Below are positions 1 to 13,911 of a stretch of DNA of 64,000 bases, piece after piece. The stretch lies in the NCBI GenBank assembly GCA_033558025.1, contig JAUCEF010000007.1, forward strand, positions 930,001-994,000, written 5' to 3'. Position 1 is the first letter of the stretch, and every line of letters begins with the position of its first letter. The position numbers and the translations under genes were made by a program. This DNA is from Phytophthora sp. 'mugwort'. Its lineage: Eukaryota > Oomycota > Peronosporomycetes > Peronosporales > Peronosporaceae. The notes under the pieces are model-generated. The model was not told the DNA's origin, did no database searches, and saw only the letters and a list, made by a program, of their open reading frames with translations.

Positions 1-153
1 TCCCTTGGGTCCGTGGAAGCTCACGGCCAGCACGGGCTCGGCCAACCGCTGCAGGAAGGAGATAGCCTCCTTCTTAATCTGCACGTGGGCCGCGCTGGTC
101 TCGTCCGCCGTCACGGCCAGCAGCTGGCCCGAGAAGAGCAGCTCTCCCGCCAT
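1..153 (-). CDS. 5' end of an unidentified gene (partial, runs off the left edge)
   Basis: The reverse strand is open from an ATG at 153 to the window edge, giving the first 51 residues of a protein. The segment is amphipathic (KKEAISFLQRL) and ends with LAVSFHGPKG, which resembles the strand-plus-P-loop entry (xVSxxGxxxxGKS) of large GTPases such as guanylate-binding or atlastin-type proteins. The diagnostic GKS lies outside the window, so this is only a suggestion. The start lies 143 bp from the start of the plus-strand HERC-like gene, so the two form a divergent pair that may share a promoter. Coding is supported by strong G/C at third positions and a clean ATG. Confidence 0.5.
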   Translation of the reverse strand, partial: MAGELLFSGQLLAVTADETSAAHVQIKKEAISFLQRLAEPVLAVSFHGPKG

Positions 154-296
154 ATTCGTCTAACGTTTACAGAAATGATGGACTAAATCACAAATCGGAC
201 CAATTATACAGTTATGTCTACAATAATATTGCTTATTTTGTGATATAGTCCTCGTATTATCAAGACTGTTCAACAAGATCTAGCCGGAAGTTGAAG
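154..296. promoter_or_regulatory. Divergent intergenic region between the partial gene and the HERC-like gene
   Basis: This 143 bp AT-rich gap separates two ATGs facing away from each other, so it must carry both 5' leaders and probably both core promoters. No defined TATA box or initiator could be assigned with confidence. Confidence 0.35.
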
Positions 297-3200
297 ATGG
301 AGGCGCTGCTGCTACAGGACGGTGCGTACGTGAGCGATCGGTACGAGGAACTACAGCGTCAACGGCGGCAATTTGATCGCAATGGGCGGACTAAATTAGT
401 GGGTGAATCTGCGGATATCTCCGCGGTCGGCAGTGCCACCTCGGGCCAACAATTGGAACATTGCCGCATTGTGCAGCGAGCCAAGACGCTGGACGCCAAA
501 GGACCGACACCACACTTGAAGAAGAAGTTTTTAGTGTTGCTGGAGATTTTAGAGAGGCTGTATGCAGAGAATGGGGCACTTCTATCCATCATTTCACCGT
601 CAGATGGGGCGTTGAAGCGACGGCTGGAGACAGAGAATGCGCACTCCCCCGCGCTGTTCAAGGAGCTGCCCGTGCCGACGCAAGTGGTGCTGAAGATGTT
701 CTTCCGGACTTGTCAATCGCTGCGAGACCCGACAAAGCTGGCAGCGAATAGCCGACTGTCGGTACAGATCGCGACCAAACTGCCGAGCATCCTGACGACG
801 ATGCCCTCGTGTGTCTTGTCGCCAGGTTTAGTGGAGGATGTTCCAATACAGTTGGAAGATGGCGGAGATGTTTCAAGTGTGTTTTATCAACTGTTGCGGC
901 TGTTCGAGGAGCTGCTGGGATTCAAGAGCGACAGCTCTTGTGAGACAAAGTGTCGTCTATCGCTCAGTGACCGAGCTACTGTGATTGTGGCGTATGTGGC
1001 GCTGAGTTTAAAGTGGGGGAGGTTGGGTTACTTGCTGAAGGGCGTGCGATTGTTACTGGAGAATGCGAACGAGCTTAACGAGACCCAATTTGGGTCTCTT
1101 GGACCTCTCTTTCGTGAGCTTGCAGCTACGTCAGTGGAGCGACCACAGATTGCGTTCGGTGAAGAGGAACAACCTTGGGGTTACCTCATGAGTTTCGGCA
1201 AGGGGGATCATGGCAAGCTAGGGCATGGACAATGTGTGCACGTTAGTTGTCAGGAAGGAAACTGCACCGAGAACAAACTGGTGCCGACTATGATTGCGGC
1301 GACTAGAGACGTTCTGTTCCGCAAGATAGACTCGCTCTCGACACACAGTATCGCGATTACTGCAACAGGCGACGCGATGGCTTGGGGAAATGGGGACAAA
1401 TACCGTCTTGGTCACGGATCCTCGACAAAAGAGTACACACCGCGAACGATTGAGTATTTGAGTCTGAAGGGGCGAGTACGTGATCTTGCCTGTGGTCTTG
1501 GGCATACACTGGCGCTGATGGAGTCAGGAGAGCTCTTTGCTTGGGGGAATGGCTCTAATGGACGCTTGGGGCTCGGGGATACCAATGATCGTTCCAGCCC
1601 TACGAAAGTAGTTCTTCCTACTACACCGCAAGGCAAAGAGACAGAAGGAGGAGCTGAGTCGAGTAGTACAAACACACCTGTACGATTTCGGCACATTTTC
1701 TGTGGCGCATCGCATTCATTAGGTATCTCTTGGGCTGGACGAGCATACGCGTGGGGAAAGAATAATCAGGGTCAATGTGGTCATGGCCACACAGCTGATC
1801 AATGGACCATCCAGGACATCGAGAGTTTTCGTGCCAATGAGGACGAAGAAGGAGAGTGCATCACTTACGCTGCCGGTGGTTGGGAACACACGCTGTTTTG
1901 TACAGCATCTGGCCGTGTATACTCGTGTGGTTGCGGATATAAGGACAGTCGTCGTGCTGGCATTCCGCCGGTTCTAGGTCACGGAGACAGCGATCGTAGA
2001 CTCAAACCCACTTTAGTGCAGACTTTAGATGATATTCGGGAGGAAATTGTTAAGGTCGCCTGTGGATGGGACCATTCACTTGCAGTATCATCCACTGGTA
2101 GAGTGTACACGTGGGGGTCTGGTACAAATGGCAAACTTGGACACGGTGGCGAAGAAAGCTTTGATATCCCTACGTTGGTACGCAGCACAGAGGGTAAACG
2201 CGTCAAAGATGCGAAAGCTGGATGCGAACACACCGTCTTGTTGACCCATGACCACGAATTGTGGACTTGCGGACAAGGAGACAGTGGCCGACTGGGTCAT
2301 GGGGATAATCAAACACGGAAACGTCCTACAAAGGTTGAGCTCTTCGCCGACTGTGGATTAAAACCAGTGGCTTTAGCTGTTGGTGATAAGTATAACTTAG
2401 TTCTGGTCCGGGATTGTGACGTACAATATGACCAGGAAGAAGGGGGCGAATCAATCTTTTTCCAGAAAGCATTACAGCGAGTTCCAAGTGAACATACACC
2501 GCGTAATAGACCTACCAACGTTTGTCATGGTCAGCATCGAACAGTCCAGCAGAAGAAACTCCACGACAGCCGAAGAATCGAATTTGGACCAAATTGGGTC
2601 TTGAGCATCGCTCAAGGAATGAACCGAAATGGCAGCTCTTCAGCAACAGCATTAAGTGACCCGGATTCAGCAAGTAGCGCCGCTTTATTCATTGCTGGTC
2701 ATATCGATCGCCTTGCAACAGATTATCTATCGGTAAAAAAATCCAAGGCGCATTCGGAAAAACAACAAAAACAAAAGGTGTCCGAGACAAACCTTACAGC
2801 TCCAAAATCGGTTTTGCTCCCGTTTGCTGCTGACACCAGCTACGAGTCTCTTACTGCGCTGTTCCAGCTTCTTCGGTGGACGATATCCCCTGTGAGTATG
2901 AAAGAAAAATCTTTGCGCGCTGAATCGGATGTTTCAAGTGGAATTTGCCTAGGAGCTCAGGAGCGAATGGGTCTTGCTCTCTCTTGCTTGAGGATTCTGC
3001 AACTGAATCTTAAGAAGGCTCTGGATGTTTGTCATTCACCTGTTCAGAGTATCGGGGAGGTTCACGACAACGTACTGATAGATTTGTTTGGCCAAATTCA
3101 TGAACTATTGGATACTTTAGCCAGTCTGAAATGGGAGGACGCTGTCTGTTGTTTCGACATTGGAACTCGTCGATCGAGCGGGGCACAGAACTTGTCCGAC

Positions 3201-6200
3201 ATCGGAAGTGCGATCTGCCACGAAGCTGCGTGTGCTCTGAAGGTAAGCAACCAGCTTACAAATCGTTGCTATTTGAATGGTGTGTGGCTCATTACTCGTT
3301 CTTCAGGTGGGATTTGGGATATTTTACCCGACAGGAACCTCTCGATGCAGTTTACTTTGGAAAATTTTGGATAATTGCCAGGTCAATCCCCCATCGATGA
3401 GAACGATCATCATCTCAGACCAGCTGTGCAAGGTAAGCTGACTGATACCGTTCTTTTCTTGCCACTCTTGGCTAGATCTGAGCTCATACTGCGAAATGTT
3501 TGTTGTAACCAGGATTCCATTATGACGGAGATATTCACAAGTTTACCGTCTCACGGTCTATTGAGCCAACAAAAGAACTTACCTCATGATATCCCGACCG
3601 AGAGCACAACTGGAAAGGACATATTCGACTTCAAAACGCTCATGGTCGTGCTCCTAAAACGAAGTAGTGCGGAAGCGATCAAACATCTCGACAATGAGGC
3701 GTTTACGGACTTTATGAGCGAACCAGATTGCTTTTTGCGACTGCTTCATGTGCTGCAGATGCACTATTTCAGTATCGCGCATCACACAGCGACAGGAGAG
3801 TACCAAATGAATGGAATGGGCGCTCCTATATCCTCAGGACACGGTCAAAGTACTGCGAGCCAGCAGATGTTGGAGTCTCTGCTTGAGTACGTGGACGCAC
3901 TGATGGCCGAATCGCTGGCAGTGCTGAAAAAACTTCACAAAGGCAGTCGCCAGCACGAAGACATTATCACGTGGCGTTTGAACGGGAGTTTCTTCCATAC
4001 CTTGTTGCCCAGTGCTATCGAGTGCTTATCATTACTGCTTGCGCCCATGCCGACGGGGGAAAACACTACCGAAGTCTTCAGGTCGCAGACAAGAGACAAT
4101 TTTCTGCTTGTAGAGCGTATTCTACCAAATCTTCACGCTATGCTCAAAATGCTGGATGAAGTGAGCTGGAAAATGCATAGCGCAACTGATGCCGGGAATC
4201 AAACACACGAAGACAACAGTATACGCTCGTATCAAGTCGGATATACACGCAACTGGTTCATTGACCTTGGCGATGCGTGCGCTGTGCTTTGTGGGAAACT
4301 GAGCTGTGATCTGTTTTATCCATCGAGGACATTTCATATGGGATCAGACGATGTCTCCGAGCATGGTACTTACTATTCGCTTGTTATGTCTGAAGGCCGC
4401 CTTCTCCGAGAAGACGGCGTACTATCCGCTACAAGAGCAGATCGCGCTAGTTCGAGCAACAACATTCTGGAGTGGGAACGTTTGGGTGTGTTCGAAGTGG
4501 AAGACGAACTTGTTGGCGGGAAGGAGGATTCCAGTGTCACTGGTGCAGAACTCTCCTGTGTATTGGAGAATCAACGATTTCTTTTACAGTTGTGCGACGC
4601 AGATTTTTCTAGCAGACCTGTCTCGTTCTGGAGTTTTGTAGCTGCAAGGCTGTCACATGCTGTGGACTTTTCAATCGAAACGCAGCGAGTATTGACTCTG
4701 GTGGTGACTGTGCTATCATGGCATCTAGGCCTGAGTTCAGAGCTTCGTTCTGTTTACGATCTTTACGACATTGCAGCTCACAATTCGACGGGTATTGACT
4801 CGATTGTACCGACGGGTAGAATCTGGGAAGTACTATCCATTCTGCTTTGTGCTGTCAAGCGGAGATCGTGGGTTTCCAGTTCGATCGGCGCCGACGCTAT
4901 AGCGAACGCTACCGAATTGTCACGAGTTTTATTGAGCTTACAGCCCAATCCAGCGCTTGTGCCGTCTAGCTTTCAATGTGAAGATGAAGACCAACATACA
5001 GATCCATCCTGGGAATCTACTGATGAATCTCTCGATGATATGCTTGAATTTCTGACAAGTCCCGTAAATGCGAAGAATATTCAACAGTCGTTTAATAAGA
5101 AGGAAGAAGAGGAAGCTCTTGTACGAACGGGGATTTGCATACTGCACGATCTCCTAAGGAAACTGACCACTTCCTCTACAAAAAGCTGCTTGCTGGATGA
5201 ATTTGTCGCTGTTACCTGCGCTACCAATCGAGCGAACTTTTTGCCTTCAGTTTTTGTACGACAAAAACTCATTTTTGCTCGAGAAAATGGCAAACAACTG
5301 GAAAAAGCCATCGAAAATCTCTTTATCCGAATGGCACGCGTTGTGTCTAGTGAAGACGCGTCTTTCGAACTGAAAAAGAAGGCGCTAATGACATGGACAG
5401 TGACTCTAAGTGCCACAAAGCGGGGTGCTCCTAGCGTTGTTGCTTTGATAGCAAAGTCGGGAATCATGAGTACACTGGTTGAGTTACTGCTTGATGAGGC
5501 AAATGTGCTGGATACACACAGTGAAATCAATGCTTTGAGACAGATCAGGAGCGACAATTACGATGACAAGTGGGCCAATATGTCTCAATCAGACTCAAAA
5601 TTAACAACGAAGACAGCCCGTATCAAGGCTCTCTTGTTGGACCAAACACCTGTCCAGATCCTTAGTGTATTGGCTTGGGAAGCTTTTTGTGCAGTTGCGA
5701 TGCAGCTTAGCAAATCGGATCATTTTGCTGAGCTTAGACGAGATTTGTTGCTACGTTCAGCGGGATCTAGCTTGCATGACAGAGAACCGTTGACGCCCCG
5801 AAGCACCTCAATGTCCCCACGTAGGCGTTTAACACTGCCAAAGAAGATGGTCATAGCGAGTATTGATGAGATCATTGAGCAGATGACAGACGGACTGTTT
5901 GTGATGCTGACAGGGACCACAACTCGCTTGGATACCCTGGAGTTGGCCTCACAAGACTATGACATGTTGGCAGAATCAGTGGAGCAGACCAATGACAGCA
6001 CAGAGAAGTGTGTTCAACAGCAGCAAACTTGCTCTCGAGTCTTTCTATTTGGATGTCCCGTTGAGATTTCTCATTCAAATTCGTATGACGTCGCAATACC
6101 CAAATCAAGTACTGGTAATACTTCAGACGACACGACGAGTCTTGCACTCTCGTTTTGGATTTATGTTGAACAGACCAGCGCAGCGGAGATTTCTAGCAAG

Positions 6201-9200
6201 ATCCATACGTCTACCAGCTCACAGTCCAAGGAGGTCTCCGTACAGCTTGTTGCGTTTAGTTCGGGTCAAGTTACAAGTGACTCAACTAATATTGACAGCG
6301 ATGGTTCAATGGTTGTATTTACTCGTGATATATATCCTGATCACGTGTCGATAGGACTCGCAATGAGATGTAACGGGCATTCGAACGAGCGCTGGTGTAC
6401 CATCCTACTTGATGAGCACCTGCCACGCGCTAAATGGGTTCAGGTTGTCATGAACTTTGACAGAGTGAGAGCAGAACCTCTTCAGGTATTTGTGGGGACC
6501 AAGCGCTCAACGTTCAATAATGGACAAAAGTCCGTGGATTGTTGTGAGAATTTCTGCGTGGAATATCTCCACAAAGCAGCTTCATGGACTCGAATGACTG
6601 CAGGTGGCAACGTCGATTTGGATAATTTGACAAGCGTAGAGGAGACGAGCAACCACGAGGTAGTCCGACTATCAGTCGCATCGAAAAAGCTGATCCACGG
6701 ATTTGCGGCCGTTTTGGACGATGTTGTTATAGCACACGGGGCGCTTAGTGAGGAACGGATTGTTCGGATGCAACACAATGGGCCCGTTCTCGTTCGCTTG
6801 AAGCAGCAACACATAGCAGAAACTCATTGTGTCAACGTGCTTCGCTTGTTATGCCACCTTGTTACCACTGACGAAGCAACTTCGTGTGATATTTCACCTG
6901 CCAGAATCCCGTTCTCTGATCGTTGGATCACACTCTTTACTCATATGCTGCTACGTACGTGTCGTGACCAAGATCTCGCTCAGGTTTATCTTTGTTCTCT
7001 TCTTCAGGAATATCTGCCACGAGCTCCTCTTCTCGCAGATATTGACGTTCAAATTCTAGGCCAAAAATTGTTCGCACCTCGTGAGATGAAGACGACGAGT
7101 GTGGAATATCTTTTTGATGCATTAAACGAGCGTAGCCAGCACCCTTCTACCTCAACGATACGAAGACAACTTGACGCTCTGTATCGGACGATGCATCCAC
7201 GCGGGGTTTTGCATGGAAAATATCGAGATGACAGTTCGTCCGAGATTGACCAAGCATCCGACGACGTAACCACCGATTTGCTAGCCTTACGACCGAAGGC
7301 TTCAATGCGATTTGCTGCTGTTGTGGATCTCTTCCAGACTCTTTGTCGCTCACCTTCATGGACAAGTCGTACTGATGATTTTATCGGGAACTCAAGTATT
7401 ATTTTTCAGAGGAAAGGAGGCTTACAGGAGCTTCTTGACTCAGAAGCGAGCAGCACTCTTCAACTTGCCGATATGACTGCAATAGTCAGCACTATCGCTG
7501 GATATTCCGAGGAAGTTGTGAATAGTCATCGTGCTGCTGTACAGGATGCAGCGATTCTGCCTGCGATTCCAACTTACAGTTCCACTTTCGACTCTGTGAT
7601 TCAGTTTGATGATTGTAGTGTCGATCAAATTCAGAAGGTTCAAGCTCTCGTTGTGTCGATGCTAAACGAAGAAACACGAGAAACTCTACGCCTCCCAGCT
7701 CGGAAGGATGTCCTGAATAAGTGTCACAACGACATTGTCGCTGCGAAGGCTATTGATCAGCGTATTGGGGCTCTAGTTTATCAACGTACACGTGTACTTC
7801 GAGTACTGGCGACTGCACTACTTCGCGAGAAGTTGCCAGCAACAAAGAATCCCTGGCACGTTTTCTTACTAAACAATTTAGCTGCTTGTGACGATTTGCT
7901 TCAAATTGCGGCCTCGAACACAAAGGCGTTTGTCACATCCATGTTGGGTCCTGACGCAAAAACTGCGATGAAACTTCGACGACTGCGTATTTTCATCAAG
8001 GACGTGCTACAATTACGGAAACATCGTCGACGTGTCCCGTTAATTGTGTCACTTGCTGACCTGGAGAGTTTCCAATGGCGACTATGGGAGGAACGAGCTA
8101 CTCAAGCTCCTTCCATCTCGCTCGTTCCTTGGTGGCAACAACGTAGCGAGACGGATGAGAATTTAACGCTGGAAGTCGTAGGAGGTGACGTCGAAGTATC
8201 TGGTCTTAAAGTGAAAGCTTTGGAACATTTCCCTACCGTGAAATTAGCGCGAGCTTGTCTGCATGCGAACAGTGGAGTATGGTATTTCGAAGTGATAATT
8301 CTTACGGATGGGCTCATGCAAATTGGGTATGTGGATGGCGATTTTACTGCAGATCCTCTTCAAGGCCAGGGCGTCGGTGATCATACGAACAGTTGGGCAT
8401 TTGACGGATTTCGAGGCAAAAAGTGGAACGTCAACTCTTTCGACTATGGCGAGCAGTGGAAAGCGGGTGATGTGGTGGGAGTGTTGCTGGATACGGATCG
8501 TATGGACTTGAGCTACTATCTCAATGGGAAATGTCTGGGTGTTGCCTTCTCGGGTATCGCTATGACTGCCAGCTCTCGAATGTGTCCTGCAGCCTCGTTA
8601 AATGTCCACCAGTCGGTGGAGTTTAACGTTGGCATATTTCAAGGTACAAGATGTAACGAAGAGGGTCTTCAGTCTACAACTTGTGGGCTTAAACACTTGC
8701 CAGTTCTTGATAAAGAAGACCAGACACGTCTGCGGCCAATGATCGCGGCATTACAACCACGCGGGGCTTCTAAAGCTGATGATATTGCCAACTTGAATAG
8801 CTTAAATAAGGACGAGAACAAAGAAAATGACGCCTCAACAGACTGGAGCAGCAGCAGTAGCGAGGAGACTGACGAGGGTGACATCGCACTGGGAGGCTCG
8901 GAAAGTTTGTCAGAGTTTCGAAGACCGCTTGACTGTGGTGGGTGTGAAACATGCACAACCGATGGAAATGATGAGGATAATGGGCAGCATCGTCGCGATT
9001 TGATTGAAGGTTTAACTGGTCTTGGGTTTCCACTTGACTGGGCAACTCGATGTGCTGCTGAAACACGTTTGCCTATAGACGAAACAGGAGCCGTTGCTTG
9101 GATATTAGAGCAAATGGAAAAAGGTGGACTGAATGGCAGTTCAAATACCAATGAAGACGGAGTGGACAACTCGGATCAACTCACCGCATTATGGAGCACA

Positions 9201-12200
9201 TCGATGCATTTGCCCAATCTTGTTCTCAGCCAATCTGACGAAGAAATTAGTGCTAGGAATGCGTCCCCCCTTGGCAGAATTGACGGTGTTGAGATGATGT
9301 CAAGTAGTGGGCTGCGCGAGAACCAACTCGCGAGTTTTCCTCCGTCAAGTTGTTCACTGTCACTCAAGTCAGACACGACGTCTGTGCTCAACGCTTTCAT
9401 TGACGCAGATAAAGATGACCAGGAAATTGATGACACCGTCAGTGAGGCCTTTCAGTCGAGTCCTTATAAACAACGGCAGATTGGGTTTCATATTGCAAGA
9501 GATCTCGACAACTTATCCGAAAGCGATGCGTTGAATAAACGGACAGTGGACGACCTGCTTCCTCTCAGCCTTGCGGTCGATACGACGGTGTTTCTGGCCT
9601 ACACACGGCAAGTTTTTACTTCACTTTTGTTGCTAGCTTTGAGACACGAAGGACAAGAAGTGGTGTACAAAATGGTTCAACGAGTGGTTTCAAGTGAGGA
9701 CTCTGGTGCACGTCTTCACCGCTTCTTAAGGGTTGAGATTGGGCTTAATACGATGGAGACAGCTTTTGAGTTAGGTTTTATCTCCGAGAATGATCAATCG
9801 GGGCGGTCCTTACGTTTGCAACAAGCATTAATGGCACTTTTCACATATGAAGCGAAGACTTTCTTAGAGAGGAAAAGCTTAACAGAGAATTCGTCTGAAC
9901 GCTGTCCACTTCTCAAGTCTTTTTGCCAAGAAATGATGAACCAAAGTGACCGCTTTCTGGGTTTGATGCGTGGAAAGCAAAGCGGGAAGAGGGTGAGCGA
10001 GCCCACGGCTATTCAGGCAGCAGCAGCGTGGTTCGCATGGGTTTCTGCATTGGTACTAGGATTCGTGGAGGCCCAAATATCACGAGTGCATTCACTGTCT
10101 GAAGTGAAAACAACGAGTGTCTTTGCTGCTCTCCCTTTTGCCAGTTGTGCTTTTGTGGAGAATCTAGTGGCAATCGCTTCAAGTCCGTCCAGCACCTTCA
10201 AGGCATGGAAATATGTGGCATTTCGATTGCTCACTAGAATTCTGTTCGTGACTGGAGAAAATGAGTCTTTGTCTACGTTTTGTGCCTCTGCGCAGCGAGC
10301 GAATGTGACACAATTGCTAACACTTCGGTATCGGCGTGAAATGGATAGCAGGTGTTTTAACTCAGACGTTACGAGCGCCCTGTTTGCTCTTCTAGTTCGC
10401 TCAGCTCGTGACTCTGGACTCGACAAGCGACAACAGTCAGAGACGCAACGGTTGAGTCTTTGTGTGGACAATTATTCATCAACACATGTGACGATATCAT
10501 GGGATCAAACTCTTCCTGCGGCTTTACTGCCAGCGTCTGCCGCAAATTCCGACAGCTTAACTGACGAGGCGACTACAGAGAACAAAACCGAGATCGACTC
10601 TTCTATTGTATTTCTCTATGTAACACGAGGCGACCCACAACTTCCCGAATATTTGCAGGCAGAAAATTCAACTAGGAATTCGCCCAAAGCAGTACCGTTG
10701 AAAGGGACGTTCACTATCCGTGCGTTGCTGCCAGATACACGATACCGTATTCGACTCGAACCTGATCAATCTGTGAACGACACGACTGGTAGCGTTACTG
10801 CTGAGCCGAAAAGTGAGGTTGGTACTATTCAAATGGCAGAAATTATGGTTCAAACGCGGCCTGAGCCAGTGTTTGAGCTTGACCGAGAAACTTTAGGGAA
10901 AAACTTGGTGGTCTTTAATCGAAATTTGACAGCCAAGAACACAGTCAACAAGAAATGGCACTCGGTACGTGCTTCTGTTGCTTTCGACGAGGGAGTTCAT
11001 ACGTGGCAGGTGCGACTTGACACGTGTGTTTCGAAAAACATTTTCATTGGGGTTTGTACCGCCGACGCGAGTATGGAAAACTACGTTGGCAGTGACGCGT
11101 ATGGCTACGGATTCCTCGCCAACAAGGCTATCTGGCACAACAAAGCAAAGCTGCAATCATACGGTGAAATTTTCAAGCAAGGCGACACTATCCAGGTCAC
11201 GTTGGACTGCAATGCCAAGACACTCGCGTTCAGCCGCAACGGTGAATATTTGGGGATTGCAGCTTCCAATCTGCGCGCTGGAACTAGTCGCTGTGGTAGC
11301 GCAGGTCACGATGGGAGCTGCAAATGGTACCCAGCATTTTCGATGTACAACAAAGACGACAAAGTTACACTGATCCCTCCATCGGCTGCATCCATGTTCA
11401 CTACAAAGGAAGGTCGTCCACAGAATGCGTCCATGATTGAGCTTCTTGAGACGATGCAGGATGTCTTGGCGTATCAAAGTCACCTGGTACGTCTGGATCT
11501 CGACAAAAACTATTCGTGTACAAAACTTTTTGAAAAAGCTTTCGTGGAATTTGACCGCTGGAGACGTGACGAAATATTATTCCGTGAAACGTCGCTGGGT
11601 CAATTTATCACGATTGATAAGAGCAAGTCTGCCACGGACAAATACGGACTAGCAGCTGGTGACTCGGTGTTTACGTCAAAAGGACAGTGCACAGTTCTCG
11701 GTGAATATCGACATGAATTGTGGTATGAGGTTGAGGAGGGAGGAAGCTCGTCTCTTTTCGGCACATGTACTCGTCAGCTCGCTTCCTGGAGTCTCAGTAC
11801 TTGTCGCGAAATGGTGGCGTCACCAGACGACTATCCTGTTCATCATCACCACAAGTACAAGCTCGAGTACAACGTCCATACAGAAACAGATTCTGTCGAA
11901 CTGCATGACTCACCTGATGACACTACCAAGCAAGACGTATTTTCTTTCAAGTCATTTGTCGACGCCCAAATCCAATGGAGCGAGGACGGTGACGCTGCTG
12001 CCGCTGCTGACTCACAATTAATTGCCGAGCTCGACGCACTCGCATCCTCACAAATTTCCGGCAACGCTTCACTGCTTTCTTGTACAGACATTTCAACGAC
12101 CTTGCTGTTGGAGAAAATGTATGAAGGTCATGGGATTTCTAGGTCCAGTCAGATAATTGCTCGTATCGGACTGCTGCTGTATGTCAATCGGTGCCTCTAT

Positions 12201-13715
12201 CACGTTGTGCGTCTCGCGTTCCCAAGAAACTTGTTTGCTACTTTGCTCGAGATGTCTGAGAACGCTGACCACTATGCAAATCATCAGCCGAATTTGAGCC
12301 CGACTGGAGGTAACACGGAGTGCCAAGAAGTACCTCCTGTCGCAGCTCTGCTCAACTCACCGCTTTGGGCACTTGATGATCCGTCAGCGTTCATCCAAAT
12401 CCCCAGCTTAGCAGCTCGTCTTCTCTTCTCATCACAGAAAGAAAAACTTATTGACGAAGAATTACGCTGGACCAAGACAGCAAGTCGAACCTTTGACAGT
12501 CTGCAGGAACCATCCAACAACGAACATGTCGGCGGGGACGCAGATCTCCCGGTGATCAAGATAAATTACCCACGATCCCCAAAAATCCCATTCTGGGAGT
12601 GCAGCTCGGCGTTTCTAAGGCCAAAAAGGTGCTTCGATCTCCCTCTGTCCACTGAATCGTTCGTGTTTGTGCAGCTAGCGACGCAACTGACCGCACAGGA
12701 TGCTCGGCAGTGGAGACGCGAATCCTCCCAGCCACTTGAAGCCATTCCGATCTCACAAACCTTCCAAGTTTACGTTGAAAAGCTCTCGACCGAAGCAGCT
12801 GGAGAAGTCGGTAATGATGGCGAGTTCGACGAAAATCCTCAACAGCAGCAAGATGAGGACGAGGAAGACCAGCCACTTCAGCAACCGTCGTCCAAGCAGA
12901 CCGAAAGGTACTTAAATCTCTTCGAAACCGCTGTTCGAGAGATCCAATCGCCTTGGTTCCCGTTGTTCGCACCCACTCAAGGTCATGGTAAAGTATCAAA
13001 AGATGAACTTCATCCGTCGCTGCAACTTGATGTCAACCTCGAATTGTTTTCCCCTCGTGCCCTCGCACACTGTTCAGTTCCAAGCTTCCAGTTGCTTCTT
13101 TGGTATTATTGTGTTGGCCAATTGTTCGGGATGGCGTGGCGTAACAGGCTTCTACTGCCGTTGCAATTCCTCTCGAATTCATTCTGGGAAGAGCTTGTGA
13201 ACGAACGTGAGGGAGGAAGCCGCAGTCGCTCTGCTGCTCTTCGTGCCATCCGCGATGGTCTTTTCTCTATCATCCCAAGTCGATGTGTTGCGCTCTTGAG
13301 TGGAAGCAATCCAAGTCTTCGAGAACGTTTCTCCGACTTGAATGTCGCCTACATCACCAGACTTGAACGCTATGCCACGTACTCAGTTCCTCGTCAAAAA
13401 CATCACGACACATTCTGGAAAGTTGTGAATGCCTTCACGTCAATTGAGCGGCGTATGCTGGAGCAATTCGTCAACTCTGAACGACGAAATGGCACGAAGC
13501 AAGTTGGAATGACATCAGAGGCTGGCAACTCGTCAAGTTTCGTTCTCGAAATTGCAGACGCGCTGGCAGACGGTCGAGATCATCCAGATTCCTGCTATCC
13601 CGTTGTTGTGCCAACTGGTCCGTACTCGAGTCGTCTTCACTTACCGGCGTATTCGTCTACGCATACGCTGCGTCACAAGTTGCTGCTTGCTATGACCAAC
13701 ATCCCTTTCATGTAG
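297..13715 (+). CDS. Giant HERC-like protein: RCC1 propeller, LamG-like, SPRY, UBA, FN3, SPRY, HECT-like
   Basis: Likely a HERC1/HERC2-type ubiquitin-ligase relative. Proposed exons are 297-3242, 3307-3432 and 3513-13715, with phase-0 GT-AG introns of 64 and 80 nt, giving about 4424 aa (human HERC1/2 are about 4.8 thousand). The ATG at 297 is the first in frame. Seven RCC1 repeats (WG/CGxG..LGHG) span residues 295-700, enough for one complete propeller. A LamG/ConA-like segment follows at about 1900-2100, SPRY at 2573-2733, UBA (LTGLGFPLDWATRC) at 2850-2893, FN3-like at 3338-3436, a second SPRY at 3476-3653, and a HECT-like domain from about 4070 to the end. The HECT N-lobe (GQLFGMAWRNRLLLPLQF) and the C-lobe ending (LHLPAYSS..LRHKLLLAM) are recognisable. 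At the position of the catalytic Cys in the family TCF motif I read Tyr4395 (codon 13623-13625), so ligase activity is doubtful. Confidence 0.85.
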
Positions 13716-13911
13716 CAAAAATGTAGCTGCTGGCCTTATATTCCTTTGATGACCCGATGTTCTTCTGAACTAAATACATATTACAGCATTGAATGGTGCT
13801 CTCTAGAGACAAATAAGCGCCTAGACCCCACGCAAATGAGTCGACTTGTCTCCCATGTGTCTCGAAGTGGAAGCTCTATAATCAAAGCGAGTGATGACCA
13901 GTCTCCCACAT

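Noticed and set aside
3375..13715. The 10 kb open frame as a separate gene from 291-3374
   Set aside because: It begins at TTG, not ATG, and two phase-compatible introns (3243-3306 and 3433-3512) join it to the RCC1-bearing frame, giving a HERC-like order.
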